Counted from the first letter of the stretch, positions 1 to 9,970 are shown. The stretch is DNA of 64,000 nucleotides from Pantoea dispersa (GCF_014155765.1 NZ_SCKT01000007.1:1-64000), one strand, 5' to 3'. Notes: generated by a model from the letters alone, not told the origin. Numbers and translations are program-made.

Positions 1-62
1 TTGGTTAGAATACCTGCCTGTCACGCAGGGGGTCGCGGGTTCGAGCCCCGTCCGTTCCGCCA
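1..62 (+). tRNA. tRNA-Asp (GTC), 5' end cut off by window edge
   Basis: The sequence matches enterobacterial tRNA-Asp from the D-loop onward. The anticodon loop CTGTCAC carries GTC, the T-arm GGTTCGAGCCC follows, and the encoded CCA end lies at 60-62. The acceptor 5' strand and part of the D-arm lie outside the window. Followed 8 bases later by tRNA-Trp, it has the same order as the distal end of rrnC in E. coli, so an rRNA operon probably lies just upstream. Confidence 0.95.
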
Positions 63-70
63 CCCTAATT

Positions 71-146
<76 letters not shown>

Positions 147-152
147 GAAAAT

Positions 153-182
153 AATCCTTTGCTTCGGCAAAGGATTTTTTTT
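153..182 (+). terminator. Rho-independent terminator after the tRNAs
   Basis: A perfect 10-bp stem (AATCCTTTGC / GCAAAGGATT) closes a stable TTCG tetraloop and runs into eight T residues. It sits 7 bases after the tRNA-Trp CCA end and would end the rRNA/tRNA transcript. Confidence 0.93.
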
Positions 183-250
183 GCCTGAAATTCGGCACAG
201 GCAAGAGCCTGAGTTTCATTTCTTCCACTCAAACTCCCTCAATTATTGCT

Positions 251-1072
251 TCAGTGAGTCAGGACCGGATATTTAAGCAGCTGACGAATGTGTGCCTGTT
301 GATCGCTATTCTGCAGCCATACTGCATATAACGGTCGCACTGCGACAGGTGTGTCTGGAATAACCATCAAATCGCTATAAATGCCGTGCCAGAAATCAGG
401 TAAAAAAGCGCAGGCTCCCGTGGTATGCAGCAATTCGCGGGTCACATGTGCTGAAGTGGTAGTTAATACCGGTACGTCATCACTGGAAAGATAACTTTCA
501 TGCTGATGGAAATCCGCGCCCCACTCGAGTTTGATGTAATCATATTTTTCACGCTTTTCAGTTTTGCGTGCGCGAAAGAGCGCGAGAGAAATATGACCGA
601 TCTGCTGGCTGGTGAGTTCATCCATTTTTGGCGCTTCAGTGGTGATCAGCAAATCGAGCTGACGCTCATGTAACTGCTTGACCAGCAAATGCCGCTGAGC
701 AATACGTGCTTCCAGATGCAGGCTCTCCCGGTTCTCGTATAGCGTCTGCAGCCAGGGCGTAAGATACGCTTCCCAGAGCGATGCACTGGCACCGATTGAT
801 AGCTCATGGTGCTGCTGGGTATGCGAAACCTCCTTCTTTGCCATCAGCCAGGTACTCATCAGGCTCTCAGCGTAGGGCAATAAGCGCTCGCCTGCTGAAG
901 TCAGCCGGATATTATTGCGGTGACGGGTAAAAAGATTAACGCCCAGCTGATTTTCCAGCTGACGGATGCGAAAACTAACGGCAGATTGCGTGAGGTAAAG
1001 CGCTTCAGCAGCACGCCCGAAATGACGCGTTCTGCTCACTTCGAGGAAAGTTTTCAGTAATTCCGTATCCAC
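251..1072 (-). CDS. hdfR: HdfR, LysR-type regulator
   Basis: A 273-residue LysR-type transcription factor. Its N-terminal winged helix-turn-helix (about residues 1-60, with the typical [20 protein letters not shown] helix) is followed by a substrate-sensing domain. HdfR represses the flagellar master operon flhDC in E. coli. The family assignment rests on the N-terminal sequence and on the position between the rrn operon and maoP, which is the same as in E. coli. The start is a GTG at 1072 with GGGAG about 7 bases upstream. It is transcribed divergently from maoP across 121 bases. The effector-binding domain gives no direct clue to its ligand. Confidence 0.9.
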   Translation of the reverse strand: MDTELLKTFLEVSRTRHFGRAAEALYLTQSAVSFRIRQLENQLGVNLFTRHRNNIRLTSAGERLLPYAESLMSTWLMAKKEVSHTQQHHELSIGASASLWEAYLTPWLQTLYENRESLHLEARIAQRHLLVKQLHERQLDLLITTEAPKMDELTSQQIGHISLALFRARKTEKREKYDYIKLEWGADFHQHESYLSSDDVPVLTTTSAHVTRELLHTTGACAFLPDFWHGIYSDLMVIPDTPVAVRPLYAVWLQNSDQQAHIRQLLKYPVLTH

Positions 1073-1193
1073 AGCATTCTCCCAAAAAATGTTTGTCGTA
1101 CTGATTTAAATGTTTTGTTTTACACTCTGTCAAGCCTATCTAATACTCCGCGCCATAAATAGCACGGCCATATGAGAATCAGGAGCGTGTAAG
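1073..1193. promoter_or_regulatory. hdfR/maoP divergent intergenic region
   Basis: This 121-base AT-rich spacer must hold both divergent promoters. A TTTGTTTTACACTCTG stretch and the Shine-Dalgarno AGGAG before maoP are visible. In E. coli the short maoS site, with which MaoP organises the Ori macrodomain, lies near maoP. I could not identify its sequence here with certainty. Confidence 0.45.
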
Positions 1194-1532
1194 ATGGCGG
1201 ACAGCTTCGCAACAACTAATCGTTTCTTTGATAACAAACATTACCCTCGTGGTTTTTCGCGTCATGGTGACTTCACCATTAAAGAAGCTCAGCTTCTGGA
1301 ACGCCACGGATACGCTTTCAACGAACTGGATCTCGCTAAGCGCGATCCGGAGACCGAAGAAGAGCGTCTGTTTATTGAAGTCTGTCGTGGTCTGCGTGAG
1401 CCGCAGACTGAGGCTGAACGTGTCTGGTCAAAATACACTGCACGTATCAAGCGTCCGAAACGTTTTCATACCTTGTCCGGCGGTAAACCGCAGATGGACA
1501 CGGTGGAAGACTTCAGCGATAGCGACGATTAA
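1194..1532 (+). CDS. maoP: MaoP (YifE), Ori macrodomain protein
   Basis: A 112-residue charged cytosolic protein of the DUF413/MaoP family. MaoP is required, with the maoS site, to constrain the chromosomal Ori region into a macrodomain in enterobacteria that carry Dam and SeqA. The N terminus [20 protein letters not shown] and the acidic C-terminal tail are characteristic. The full length matches the family. An AGGAG Shine-Dalgarno lies 9 bases before the ATG. It sits between hdfR and comM as in E. coli. Confidence 0.92.
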   Translation: MADSFATTNRFFDNKHYPRGFSRHGDFTIKEAQLLERHGYAFNELDLAKRDPETEEERLFIEVCRGLREPQTEAERVWSKYTARIKRPKRFHTLSGGKPQMDTVEDFSDSDD

Positions 1533-1536
1533 CATG

Positions 1537-1560
1537 ACGGGGCTGATTTCAGCCCCGTTG
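1537..1560. terminator. Hairpin between convergent maoP and comM
   Basis: An 8-bp perfect stem, ACGGGGCT / AGCCCCGT, with a 6-base loop fills the 28-base gap between the two stop codons. The T tract is poor on both sides (GTTGTCATT on the plus strand), so termination strength is uncertain. Its position suggests a shared two-way terminator. Confidence 0.6.
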
Positions 1561-3081
1561 TCATTCCAGGCTTTTATGCAGGTAAATCAGTAAACGATCG
1601 ATACTGCGATATCCCACCGCCTCCTGCAGATGCTGACGCGTAACCTGCCGTTCACCCGCTAAATCTGCGATGGTTCTCGCCACCTTTAAGATGCGCTGCC
1701 ACGCACGCACCGATAATCCCAGTGCATTCAGGATCTCCTCCAGCCATTCCGCATCCTGCTGCTGTAACACACAATCACGGGCGATCTCCGGATTCGACAA
1801 CTGCGCATTCACTTTGCCCGCGCGTGCCATCTGTATCGCCCGGGCGGCCAGTACGCGGGCGCGCACCTGCGCGCTGGTTTCGCTGTGCTGCTGCTTCTGG
1901 CTGAGCGAGCCGCCCGGTAGCAGCGGAATCTCCAGCGACAGGTCGAAGCGATCCAGAAACGGGCCAGACAGCCGGCTGAGATAGCGCAGCACCTGCTGCG
2001 GCGTGCAGCGATTATGATTCCCCTGATAATGGCCCGTCGGGCTGGGATTCATTGCACCAATCAGCTGAAAGCGTGCAGGGAAAGTGACTTTGGCGCGGGA
2101 ACGGGAAATGGCGATTTCTCCGGACTCAATCGGCTCGCGTAACGCATCCAGTGCTTTGCGCTCAAACTCGGGCAGTTCATCAAGAAACAGCACCCCATTG
2201 TGCGCCAGCGAAATTTCGCCCGGCCGCGGTAGTGATCCTCCGCCGACCAGCGCATACAACGATGCGCTGTGATGAGGCGCTCTGAACGGCCGTTTACGCC
2301 ACTGATGATGTAGCGTACCGCTGCTGACCAGGCTGGCAATTGCGGCGCACTCCAGCGCTTCCTGGTCGTCCAGCGGCGGCATAATGCCGGGCAATCGGGT
2401 TGCCAGCATGGTCTTACCGGTGCCGGGCGGGCCCAGCAGCAACAGGTTATGGCCACCGGCGGCGGTAATTTCCAGCGCGTGCCGTCCCTGCTGCTGGCCA
2501 ATAATATCGCTCAGGTCCTGTTGCTCGTGCGGCACCGTTTCAGGCTGGTAATGGGCGACCGTCAGCGCCGTCTGGTTATGCAGGAAAGCGCAGATCTCCA
2601 CCAGATGCTTGCCCACCAGCGTTTCACCCTGTTGTATCAGGCCGACATCCTGTTGATTCTGCTCCGCTAAGACCATCTGACGCCCGGCCTGCAGTGCCGC
2701 CATGGCAGCAGGAATCGCGGCCTGAACGCCACACAGCGCGCCGTTTAGCGCCAGCTCACCCAGGAACTCATAATGGGCCAATTTATCGCCTGGCAGCTGC
2801 TCTGAGGCCGCGAGAATGGCGATAGCGATCGGCAGGTCGTAGCGCCCACCCTCTTTAGGTAAATCTGCTGGCGCGAGATTAATGGTGACGCGCTTCGCCG
2901 GAAAGGTGAAACCGCTATTGATAATGGCGCTGCGCACGCGTTCGCGGGCTTCTTTGACGGTGGTTTCCGGCAGACCTACCAGCGTCAATGCTGGCAGACC
3001 ATTGCTGATATGCACTTCAATCGTCACCAGTGGAGCCTGCACTCCGAGCGCCGCGCGTGTTAATACTTTCGATAAAGACAT
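1561..3081 (-). CDS. comM: ComM/YifB family AAA+ ATPase
   Basis: A 506-residue protein of the Mg-chelatase-like ComM family. It has an N-terminal ChlI-like/Lon-S5 fold domain (about 1-180), an AAA+ core with Walker A GPPGTGKT at 217-224 and Walker B LFLDELPEF, and a C-terminal Mg-chelatase domain. In naturally competent bacteria ComM is a hexameric helicase that promotes branch migration during integration of transformed DNA. In enterobacteria (YifB) its role is less clear. Length is normal and the motifs look intact. It faces maoP tail to tail and is divergent from the ilv operon. Confidence 0.93.
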   Translation of the reverse strand: MSLSKVLTRAALGVQAPLVTIEVHISNGLPALTLVGLPETTVKEARERVRSAIINSGFTFPAKRVTINLAPADLPKEGGRYDLPIAIAILAASEQLPGDKLAHYEFLGELALNGALCGVQAAIPAAMAALQAGRQMVLAEQNQQDVGLIQQGETLVGKHLVEICAFLHNQTALTVAHYQPETVPHEQQDLSDIIGQQQGRHALEITAAGGHNLLLLGPPGTGKTMLATRLPGIMPPLDDQEALECAAIASLVSSGTLHHQWRKRPFRAPHHSASLYALVGGGSLPRPGEISLAHNGVLFLDELPEFERKALDALREPIESGEIAISRSRAKVTFPARFQLIGAMNPSPTGHYQGNHNRCTPQQVLRYLSRLSGPFLDRFDLSLEIPLLPGGSLSQKQQHSETSAQVRARVLAARAIQMARAGKVNAQLSNPEIARDCVLQQQDAEWLEEILNALGLSVRAWQRILKVARTIADLAGERQVTRQHLQEAVGYRSIDRLLIYLHKSLE

Positions 3082-3409
3082 AACCGCTCCTTGTTGCCTT
3101 TATCCTTGCTGAAAAAAATCCACACGGCGATCGCTGAAACTATCATCCCGAAGCGGTATTCAGGAAAATCGCTGCGCTTTTCATCCTGTTCATTAATTTT
3201 CGCAGCCAGATCGCAAAAGCAAAATAACGGTTGCGTCGCGGGCGTAATGAATAATTATCACAAATGCGAATAACCTTTTACTTACAAAGCGATAACGCAC
3301 GTCAGCTGCGCGCGTCATAAAATTTTCCGATGAAAATTATTGTAAATCCCCTGCTAACTATGGTAACTCTGTAGGTATTACTTCGAACTAACGAAAAAAC
3401 AGACGACAC
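3082..3409. promoter_or_regulatory. comM/ilvL divergent promoter region
   Basis: A 328-base, AT-rich intergenic region with no convincing gene. It must carry the comM promoter and the ilvGMEDA promoter and upstream activating region, which in E. coli is curved and binds IHF. A TTGTAA at 3340-3345 followed 17 bases later by GTAACT is one poor promoter candidate for ilvL. I cannot place the transcription start firmly. Confidence 0.4.
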
Positions 3410-3508
3410 ATGAAAGCCCTTCTACAAGTGATTAGCCTAGTCGTGATTAGCGTGGTGGTGATTATTAACCCACCGTGCGGGGCTACGCTTGGAGAAAGAA
3501 AGGCTTAA
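3410..3508 (+). CDS. ilvL: IlvL, ilv operon leader peptide
   Basis: A 32-residue leader peptide in which 14 residues are the regulatory amino acids (4 Ile, 4 Leu, 6 Val). They are clustered in segments such as VISLVVISVVVII, followed by PPCGATLGERKA. It closely resembles the E. coli ilvGMEDA leader peptide of the same length. Ribosome stalling at these codons when any charged Ile-, Leu- or Val-tRNA is scarce prevents formation of the downstream terminator. The peptide itself has no known function. Confidence 0.95.
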   Translation: MKALLQVISLVVISVVVIINPPCGATLGERKA

Positions 3509-3528
3509 AAATCAAGCCTGGAATTCGA

Positions 3529-3564
3529 AAAACCCCCGCACCGTAAGGTCCGGGGGTTTTTTTT
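3529..3564 (+). terminator. ilvGMEDA transcription attenuator
   Basis: A GC-rich hairpin (AACCCCCG / CGGGGGTT with extra A-T pairs) ends in eight T residues, 20 bases after the ilvL stop codon. Its position and form are those of the attenuator that controls read-through into ilvG in response to branched-chain aminoacyl-tRNA supply. Confidence 0.93.
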
Positions 3565-3657
3565 CGACCAGACGAAATATCAGCGAATCAGCGAGGAACA
3601 GATTATGAGCAGTAGCATAAAATTCTGTTGTTCCAGCAGGAATACAGGAGAATAACC

Positions 3658-5304
3658 ATGACAGGTGCACAGTGGGTAGTTCAGGCTTTACGCGCGCAGG
3701 GTGTCGACACAGTGTTTGGTTATCCTGGCGGAGCAATCATGCCAGTGTACGATGCGCTCTACGATGGCGGCGTGGAACATCTACTGTGTCGTCATGAACA
3801 AGGTGCGGTGATGGCAGCGATCGGTTATGCGCGTGCGACCGGCAAAACCGGGGTTTGCATCGCGACTTCCGGACCGGGCGCCACCAACCTGATCACCGGG
3901 CTGGCCGATGCGATGATGGATTCCGTTCCGGTTGTCGCCATCACCGGGCAGGTCTCTTCAGCGTTTATCGGTACCGACGCCTTTCAGGAGATCGACGTTC
4001 TTGGCCTGTCATTAGCCTGCACTAAACACAGCTTCCTCGTTGAATCGCTTGATGATTTACCCTCGGTGATGGCGGAAGCTTTCGCCATCGCGCAGTCCGG
4101 CCGTCCGGGACCGGTGCTGGTCGACATTCCCAAAGATATTCAGATTGCCAGCGGTGACCTGACGCCGCACCTGCTGCCGGTTGAAGAGGCACTGAGCCAT
4201 TCACCGCAGCACATTGCCGAAGCGCGCGCGCTGATGGCGCAGGCGCAAAAACCGATGCTGTATATCGGCGGCGGTGTTGGCATGGCGCAGGCCGTCCCGG
4301 CGCTGCGGGCTATGGCGCAGGAGACCGGCATCCCGATGGTTTCTACCCTGAAAGGGCTGGGCAGCGCCGAAGCCAGCAGCGATCTCTATCTTGGTATGCT
4401 CGGCATGCACGGCACCAAAGCGGCCAACCTGGCGGTGCAATCCTGTGATTTGCTGATTGCCGTCGGCGCACGTTTCGACGACCGCGTCACCGGTAAGCTG
4501 GATACCTTCGCGCCGCACGCCAGCGTCATTCATATCGATATCGATCCGGCCGAATTGAACAAACTGCGTCGCGCTCACGTTTCGCTGCAGGGCGATCTCA
4601 ACCAGGTGTTGCCGGCGCTGAGCATGCCGCTGCAGATCGACGGCTGGCGTACTGAAGTTAAAGCGATGAACGCGGAGTTCGCGTGGCGCTACGACCATCC
4701 CGGTGAGGCGATCTACGCGCCGCTGCTGCTGAAGCAGTTGTCAGATCGTAAACCTGACAGCGCGGTGGTAACCACCGACGTTGGCCAGCACCAGATGTGG
4801 GCGGCGCAGCACATGCGCTTCAGCGCGCCGGAAAACTTCATCACCTCCAGCGGCCTGGGCACCATGGGCTTTGGGCTGCCGGCTGCGGTGGGCGCGCAGG
4901 TTGCCCGTCCGGATGACACCGTTATCTGCGTGTCCGGTGACGGCTCAATCATGATGAATATTCAGGAGCTGGGCACCATCAAGCGTAAGCAGCTGCCGGT
5001 AAAAATCCTGCTGCTGGATAACCAGCGTCTTGGCATGGTTCGCCAGTGGCAGCAGCTGTTCTTTGATGGTCGCTACAGCGAAACCATCCTCACCGATAAC
5101 CCCGATTTCCTCACGCTGGCCAGCGCCTTTGATATTCCGGGCCAGCGCATTAGCCGTAAAGATCAGGTCGACGCCGCGATTGATGCTCTGCTGAACAGTG
5201 AAGGTCCTTACTTCCTGCATGTTGCGATTGATGAGCATGAAAACGTCTGGCCACTGGTACCGCCGGGTGCCAGCAACGCAAACATGATGGAGAAAACCGT
5301 ATGA
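3658..5304 (+). CDS. ilvG: Acetolactate synthase II large subunit IlvG
   Basis: A 548-residue ThDP-dependent catalytic subunit of acetohydroxy acid synthase II. It condenses two pyruvates to acetolactate, or pyruvate with 2-oxobutanoate, the first common step of valine, leucine and isoleucine synthesis. The catalytic Glu47 (CRHEQGA), the ThDP motif GDGSIMMN, and the FAD/middle domain are present. The start MTGAQWVV at 3658 follows CAGGAG and fits the family N terminus; an upstream in-frame ATG at 3628 gives an extra 10 residues without support. The frame is intact, unlike the frameshifted ilvG of E. coli K-12. It overlaps ilvM by 4 bases. Confidence 0.97.
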   Translation: MTGAQWVVQALRAQGVDTVFGYPGGAIMPVYDALYDGGVEHLLCRHEQGAVMAAIGYARATGKTGVCIATSGPGATNLITGLADAMMDSVPVVAITGQVSSAFIGTDAFQEIDVLGLSLACTKHSFLVESLDDLPSVMAEAFAIAQSGRPGPVLVDIPKDIQIASGDLTPHLLPVEEALSHSPQHIAEARALMAQAQKPMLYIGGGVGMAQAVPALRAMAQETGIPMVSTLKGLGSAEASSDLYLGMLGMHGTKAANLAVQSCDLLIAVGARFDDRVTGKLDTFAPHASVIHIDIDPAELNKLRRAHVSLQGDLNQVLPALSMPLQIDGWRTEVKAMNAEFAWRYDHPGEAIYAPLLLKQLSDRKPDSAVVTTDVGQHQMWAAQHMRFSAPENFITSSGLGTMGFGLPAAVGAQVARPDDTVICVSGDGSIMMNIQELGTIKRKQLPVKILLLDNQRLGMVRQWQQLFFDGRYSETILTDNPDFLTLASAFDIPGQRISRKDQVDAAIDALLNSEGPYFLHVAIDEHENVWPLVPPGASNANMMEKTV

Positions 5305-5558
5305 ACCAGCATCAATTGTCTATCGAAGCCCGCTTTCGCCCTGAAATATTGGAGCGCATTTTGCGCGTCGTGCGTCACCGTGGCTTCCAGGTCTGCGCGA
5401 TGAATATGGCGTCCGCCGTCAATGCGGAGAACATTAATATCGAAATGACCGTTGCCAGCCAGCGCTCTGTCGATTTACTGTCTTCGCAGTTAAGCAAACT
5501 TATGGATGTCGCCTGTGTCGAGATCCAGCAACAGACAACACAACAAATCCGCGCCTAG
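5301..5558 (+). CDS. ilvM: Acetolactate synthase II small subunit IlvM
   Basis: An 85-residue regulatory subunit with an ACT-like fold that stabilises and activates IlvG. It starts within the ilvG stop (ATGA overlap), which points to translational coupling and fixed stoichiometry. The N terminus [20 protein letters not shown] and the length match E. coli IlvM. AHAS II with IlvM is generally insensitive to valine feedback. Confidence 0.95.
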   Translation: MNQHQLSIEARFRPEILERILRVVRHRGFQVCAMNMASAVNAENINIEMTVASQRSVDLLSSQLSKLMDVACVEIQQQTTQQIRA

Positions 5559-5576
5559 TCGCCAAAGGAAATAACA

Positions 5577-6506
5577 ATGAGTACGAAGAAAGCAGACTTT
5601 ATCTGGTTCAATGGAGAGATGGTTAAGTGGGAAGACGCCAAGGTTAGCGTTATGTCTCACGCACTGCATTACGGCACCTCTGTGTTCGAAGGCGTTCGCT
5701 GCTACGACTCACACAAAGGTCCGGTGGTGTTCCGTCACCGTGAACACATGCAGCGTCTGCACGACTCCGCCAAAATTTACCGTTTCCCGATCAAAGCCAG
5801 CGTGGATGAGCTGATGGAAGCGTGCCGCGAAGTTATCCGCGTCAATAAACTGAAGAGCGCCTACATTCGTCCGCTGGCCTTTGTCGGCGACGTGGGCCTC
5901 GGCGTTAACCCGCCAGACGGCTTCACCACCGATGTGATCATCGCTGCGTTCCCGTGGGGGGCTTACCTGGGCGCCGAAGCGCTGGAGCAGGGCATTAACG
6001 CCATGGTTTCTTCCTGGAATCGCGTGGCGCCAAATACCCTGCCAACCGCGGCGAAAGCAGGCGGTAACTATCTCTCTTCCCTGCTGGTTGGCAGCGAAGC
6101 GCGCCGCCACGGCTATCAGGAAGGTATCGCGCTGGATACCCAAGGTTATATCTCCGAAGGTGCTGGCGAAAACCTGTTTGAAGTGAAAGACGGCATCCTC
6201 TTCACCCCGCCGTTCACCTCTTCAGCGCTGCCGGGCATCACCCGCGACGCCATCATCAAGCTGGCGAAGGATCTCGGTATCGAAGTGCGCGAGCAGGTGC
6301 TGTCACGCGAATCGCTGTACCTGGCGGATGAAGTGTTCATGTCCGGTACTGCCGCAGAAATCACGCCGGTACGCAGCGTGGACGGCATCCAGGTGGGTGA
6401 GGGCAAACGTGGCCCGGTGACCACCAAAATCCAGCAGGCATTCTTTGGCCTGTTCACCGGCGAAACCGAAGACAAGTACGGCTGGCTGGATCAGGTGAAT
6501 CCATAA
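5577..6506 (+). CDS. ilvE: Branched-chain amino acid aminotransferase IlvE
   Basis: A 309-residue class IV, PLP-dependent aminotransferase that makes the last step of Ile, Val and Leu synthesis using glutamate. The PLP lysine is Lys160 (TAAKAGGNY), and the class IV signature (EGAGENLFEVKDGILFTPP region) follows. Full length. It lies 18 bases after ilvM in the same operon, preceded by the ribosome site AAAGGAAATAAC. Confidence 0.97.
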   Translation: MSTKKADFIWFNGEMVKWEDAKVSVMSHALHYGTSVFEGVRCYDSHKGPVVFRHREHMQRLHDSAKIYRFPIKASVDELMEACREVIRVNKLKSAYIRPLAFVGDVGLGVNPPDGFTTDVIIAAFPWGAYLGAEALEQGINAMVSSWNRVAPNTLPTAAKAGGNYLSSLLVGSEARRHGYQEGIALDTQGYISEGAGENLFEVKDGILFTPPFTSSALPGITRDAIIKLAKDLGIEVREQVLSRESLYLADEVFMSGTAAEITPVRSVDGIQVGEGKRGPVTTKIQQAFFGLFTGETEDKYGWLDQVNP

Positions 6507-6516
6507 CAAGACAGTA

Positions 6517-6547
6517 ACGCGGGTGCAGCAGCGCCCGCGTCATTTTT
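6517..6547 (+). terminator. Terminator-like hairpin between ilvE and ilvD
   Basis: A 10-bp stem (ACGCGGGTGC / GCGCCCGCGT, one G-T pair) with an AGCA loop is followed by CATTTTT, 10 bases after the ilvE stop. The short, interrupted T run suggests partial termination or a processing and stability element that would lower ilvD and ilvA expression relative to ilvE. This is inference from sequence only. Confidence 0.5.
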
Positions 6548-6567
6548 CAGACTGGAGTAAATAGAGC

Positions 6568-8418
6568 ATGCCTAAGTACCGTTCCGCCACCACCACCCAT
6601 GGTCGTAACATGGCGGGTGCCCGTGCCCTGTGGCGCGCCACCGGAATGACCGACGACGATTTCGGTAAGCCGATTATCGCCGTGGTTAACTCCTTCACCC
6701 AATTCGTACCGGGCCACGTGCACCTGCGCGATCTTGGCAAACTGGTTGCTGAGCAAATCGAAGCCGCGGGTGGTGTAGCCAAAGAGTTCAACACCATCGC
6801 GGTGGATGACGGTATCGCCATGGGTCATGGCGGCATGCTGTATTCACTGCCTTCACGCGAGCTGATTGCCGACTCCGTGGAATATATGGTGAACGCCCAC
6901 TGCGCCGACGCCATGGTATGTATCTCCAACTGCGACAAAATCACCCCCGGCATGCTGATGGCCTCGCTGCGCCTCAACATTCCGGTGATCTTTGTCTCCG
7001 GCGGTCCAATGGAAGCCGGTAAAACCAAGCTGTCAGACAAAATCATCAAGCTGGATCTGGTGGACGCGATGATTCAGGGGGCGAACCCGAACGTCAGCGA
7101 TGCCGACAGCGAGCAGATTGAGCGTTCCGCCTGCCCGACCTGCGGCTCGTGCTCCGGCATGTTCACCGCGAACTCCATGAACTGTCTGACCGAAGCGCTG
7201 GGCCTGTCGCAGCCGGGCAACGGCTCGCTGCTGGCAACCCACGCCGATCGTAAAGACCTGTTCATCAACGCCGGCAAGCGCATCGTTAACCTGACCAAAC
7301 AGTATTACGAGCAGGATGATGCGCGCGTGCTGCCGCGTAACATCGCCAGCAAAGCCGCGTTCGAAAACGCCATGACGCTGGATATCGCCATGGGCGGTTC
7401 CACCAATACCGTGCTGCACCTGCTGGCCGCCGCGCAGGAAGGCGAGATCGATTTCAACATTTCCGACATCGATCGCCTGTCACGTAAAGTGCCGCACCTG
7501 TGCAAAGTGGCGCCGAGCACACAGAAATATCATATGGAAGATGTGCACCGCGCGGGCGGGGTAATCGGTATTCTTGGCGAGCTGGATCGTGCCGGCCTGC
7601 TGCACACCGACGTACGCAACGTGCTGGGTCTCAACCTGCGCGAAACGCTCGATCAGTACGATATCATGCTGACCAAAGACGAAGCGGTGAAGAAGATGTT
7701 CCGCGCCGGCCCGGCGGGCATCCGTACTACCCAGGCGTTCTCACAGGATTGCCGCTGGGATACGCTGGATGACGACCGTCAGGAAGGCTGTATCCGCACG
7801 CGCGAACACGCGTTCTCTCAGGATGGCGGTCTGGCAGTGCTGTACGGCAACATGGCGGAAGATGGCTGCATCGTGAAAACCGCCGGCGTCGACAAAGAGA
7901 TCCTCACCTTTAAAGGTCCGGCAAAAGTGTATGAAAGCCAGGACGATGCGGTGGAAGCGATTCTCGGCGGTAAAGTGGTCGCCGGTGACGTGGTGGTCAT
8001 CCGCTACGAAGGGCCGAAAGGCGGTCCGGGCATGCAGGAAATGCTCTATCCGACCACTTATCTGAAATCGATGGGCCTTGGCAAAAGCTGTGCGCTGATC
8101 ACTGACGGACGCTTCTCGGGCGGCACCTCGGGCCTCTCCATTGGCCACGCATCGCCGGAAGCGGCGAACGGCGGCACCATCGCGCTGGTTAAAGATGGCG
8201 ACATCATTGAAATCGATATCCCGAATCGCGGCATTAAGCTGGCGGTACCGGATAACGAACTGCATGCCCGCCGTGAAGAAGAGGAAGCGCGTGGCGAAGC
8301 GGCTTATACGCCGCACGGTCGCGTGCGTCAGGTCTCCTTCGCACTGCGTGCTTATGCATCGCTCGCCACCAGCGCTGACAAGGGCGCGGTGCGCGATAAG
8401 TCTAAGCTGGGAGGCTAA
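6568..8418 (+). CDS. ilvD: Dihydroxy-acid dehydratase IlvD
   Basis: A 616-residue iron-sulfur enzyme that dehydrates 2,3-dihydroxy-isovalerate and 2,3-dihydroxy-3-methylvalerate to the 2-oxo acids. The cluster cysteines Cys122 (SNCDK) and Cys195 (CGSCSGMF) are present, as is the C-terminal motif [14 protein letters not shown]. Length equals the E. coli enzyme. It is third from last in the ilvGMEDA operon, 61 bases after ilvE, with a GGAG-type site (ACTGGAGTAAATAGAGC) before the ATG. Confidence 0.97.
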   Translation: MPKYRSATTTHGRNMAGARALWRATGMTDDDFGKPIIAVVNSFTQFVPGHVHLRDLGKLVAEQIEAAGGVAKEFNTIAVDDGIAMGHGGMLYSLPSRELIADSVEYMVNAHCADAMVCISNCDKITPGMLMASLRLNIPVIFVSGGPMEAGKTKLSDKIIKLDLVDAMIQGANPNVSDADSEQIERSACPTCGSCSGMFTANSMNCLTEALGLSQPGNGSLLATHADRKDLFINAGKRIVNLTKQYYEQDDARVLPRNIASKAAFENAMTLDIAMGGSTNTVLHLLAAAQEGEIDFNISDIDRLSRKVPHLCKVAPSTQKYHMEDVHRAGGVIGILGELDRAGLLHTDVRNVLGLNLRETLDQYDIMLTKDEAVKKMFRAGPAGIRTTQAFSQDCRWDTLDDDRQEGCIRTREHAFSQDGGLAVLYGNMAEDGCIVKTAGVDKEILTFKGPAKVYESQDDAVEAILGGKVVAGDVVVIRYEGPKGGPGMQEMLYPTTYLKSMGLGKSCALITDGRFSGGTSGLSIGHASPEAANGGTIALVKDGDIIEIDIPNRGIKLAVPDNELHARREEEEARGEAAYTPHGRVRQVSFALRAYASLATSADKGAVRDKSKLGG

Positions 8419-8424
8419 TCTCTG

Positions 8425-9969
8425 ATGGCTGAGTCTCAACCGCTTTCCGCGTCGCCCAATGGCGCGGAGTATCTGCGCGCGGTGCTGCGTGCGCCTGTGT
8501 ACGAAATTGCCCAGGTAACGCCGCTGCAAAAAATGGAAAAAATTTCGTCGCGTCTTGGCAACACCATTCTGGTGAAGCGTGAAGATCGCCAGCCGGTGCA
8601 CAGCTTCAAGCTGCGCGGTGCTTACGCCATGATCGCCGGCCTGACGGAAGAGCAGAAAGCGCGCGGCGTGGTTACTGCTTCGGCGGGCAACCACGCGCAG
8701 GGCGTGGCGCTCTCGGCCAGCACGCTCGGCATCAGGTCACTGATTGTGATGCCAGTGGCGACGGCGGACATCAAGGTTGATGCAGTGCGCGCGTTTGGCG
8801 GTGAGGCTTACCTGTTTGGCGCCAACTTTGACGAGGCAAAAGCCAAAGCGATTGAACTGGCGGAGCAGCAGGGTTACACCTTCGTGCCGCCGTTTGATCA
8901 TCCGGCGGTGATTGCCGGTCAGGGCACGCTGGCGATGGAGCTGTTGCAGCAGGATGCGCATCTCGATCGCGTGTTTGTGCCGGTAGGCGGCGGCGGCTTA
9001 GCGGCGGGTGTCGCGGTACTGATTAAACAGCTGATGCCGCAAATCAAGGTTATCGCGGTCGAGTCGCAGGACTCTGCCTGCCTGAAGGCGGCGCTTGATG
9101 CCGGCGAGCCGGTGGATTTGCCGCGCGTCGGGCTGTTTGCCGAAGGCGTGGCGGTCAAGCGTATCGGCAGCGAAACCTTCCGCCTGTGCAAAGAATACCT
9201 CGACGACATCATCACCGTGGACAGCGATGCCATCTGCGCAGCGATGAAGGATCTGTTCGAGGATGTGCGAGCGGTGGCGGAGCCTTCCGGCGCGCTGGCG
9301 CTGGCGGGCATGAAGAAGTACATCCAGCAGCACGACATCAAAGGCGAGCGGCTGGCGCACGTGCTGTCGGGCGCCAACGTCAACTTCCACGGTCTGCGCT
9401 ATGTCTCCGAGCGCTGTGAGTTGGGTGAACAGCGTGAAGCGCTGCTGGCGGTCACCATTCCTGAGCAGCAGGGCAGCTTCCTGCGTTTCTGCCAGACGCT
9501 GGGCGGTCGTGCGGTAACTGAGTTCAACTACCGTTATGCCGATGCCGACAACGCCTGCATCTTTGTTGGCGTGCGTTTAACGCGCGGCCTTGAAGAGCGC
9601 AGCGAGATCATAAGCCAGCTGACTGAAGGCGGCTATCAGGTGGTGGATTTGTCAGACGATGAGATGGCGAAGCTGCACGTGCGCTACATGGTGGGCGGAC
9701 GCCCGTCAAAACCGCTGCGTGAACGGCTGTTCAGCTTCGAATTCCCGGAAGCGCCAGGCGCGCTGCTGAAGTTCCTGCAGACGCTGGGCGCGCACTGGAA
9801 TATTTCACTGTTCCACTATCGCAGCCACGGCACCGATTTTGGTCGCGTGCTGGCAGCGTTCGAGATCAACGACAAAGAGCCGGATTTCGACACTCACCTC
9901 AATGCACTCGGCTATGAGTGGCACGACGAGGCCAGCAATCCGGCGTTTCGCTTCTTCCTCGCCGGCTAA
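8425..9969 (+). CDS. ilvA: Threonine deaminase (biosynthetic) IlvA
   Basis: A 514-residue PLP enzyme that converts threonine to 2-oxobutanoate, the committed step to isoleucine. The PLP lysine is Lys62 in SFKLRGA, the glycine loop is VGGGGLAAG, and two C-terminal ACT-like domains (about 330-510) give isoleucine inhibition and valine activation. It starts 6 bases after ilvD, with GGGAGG inside the end of ilvD acting as ribosome site. The stop codon lies one base from the ilvY stop on the other strand. Confidence 0.97.
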   Translation: MAESQPLSASPNGAEYLRAVLRAPVYEIAQVTPLQKMEKISSRLGNTILVKREDRQPVHSFKLRGAYAMIAGLTEEQKARGVVTASAGNHAQGVALSASTLGIRSLIVMPVATADIKVDAVRAFGGEAYLFGANFDEAKAKAIELAEQQGYTFVPPFDHPAVIAGQGTLAMELLQQDAHLDRVFVPVGGGGLAAGVAVLIKQLMPQIKVIAVESQDSACLKAALDAGEPVDLPRVGLFAEGVAVKRIGSETFRLCKEYLDDIITVDSDAICAAMKDLFEDVRAVAEPSGALALAGMKKYIQQHDIKGERLAHVLSGANVNFHGLRYVSERCELGEQREALLAVTIPEQQGSFLRFCQTLGGRAVTEFNYRYADADNACIFVGVRLTRGLEERSEIISQLTEGGYQVVDLSDDEMAKLHVRYMVGGRPSKPLRERLFSFEFPEAPGALLKFLQTLGAHWNISLFHYRSHGTDFGRVLAAFEINDKEPDFDTHLNALGYEWHDEASNPAFRFFLAG

Positions 9970-9970
9970 A

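Noticed and set aside
1228-1593. 121-codon frame overlapping maoP on the same strand
   Set aside because: It is an alternative frame of maoP without a ribosome site; the MaoP frame matches its family over the full length.
7741-8694. 317-codon open frame antisense to ilvD and ilvA
   Set aside because: It spans two well-supported genes and their junction and has no recognisable domain.
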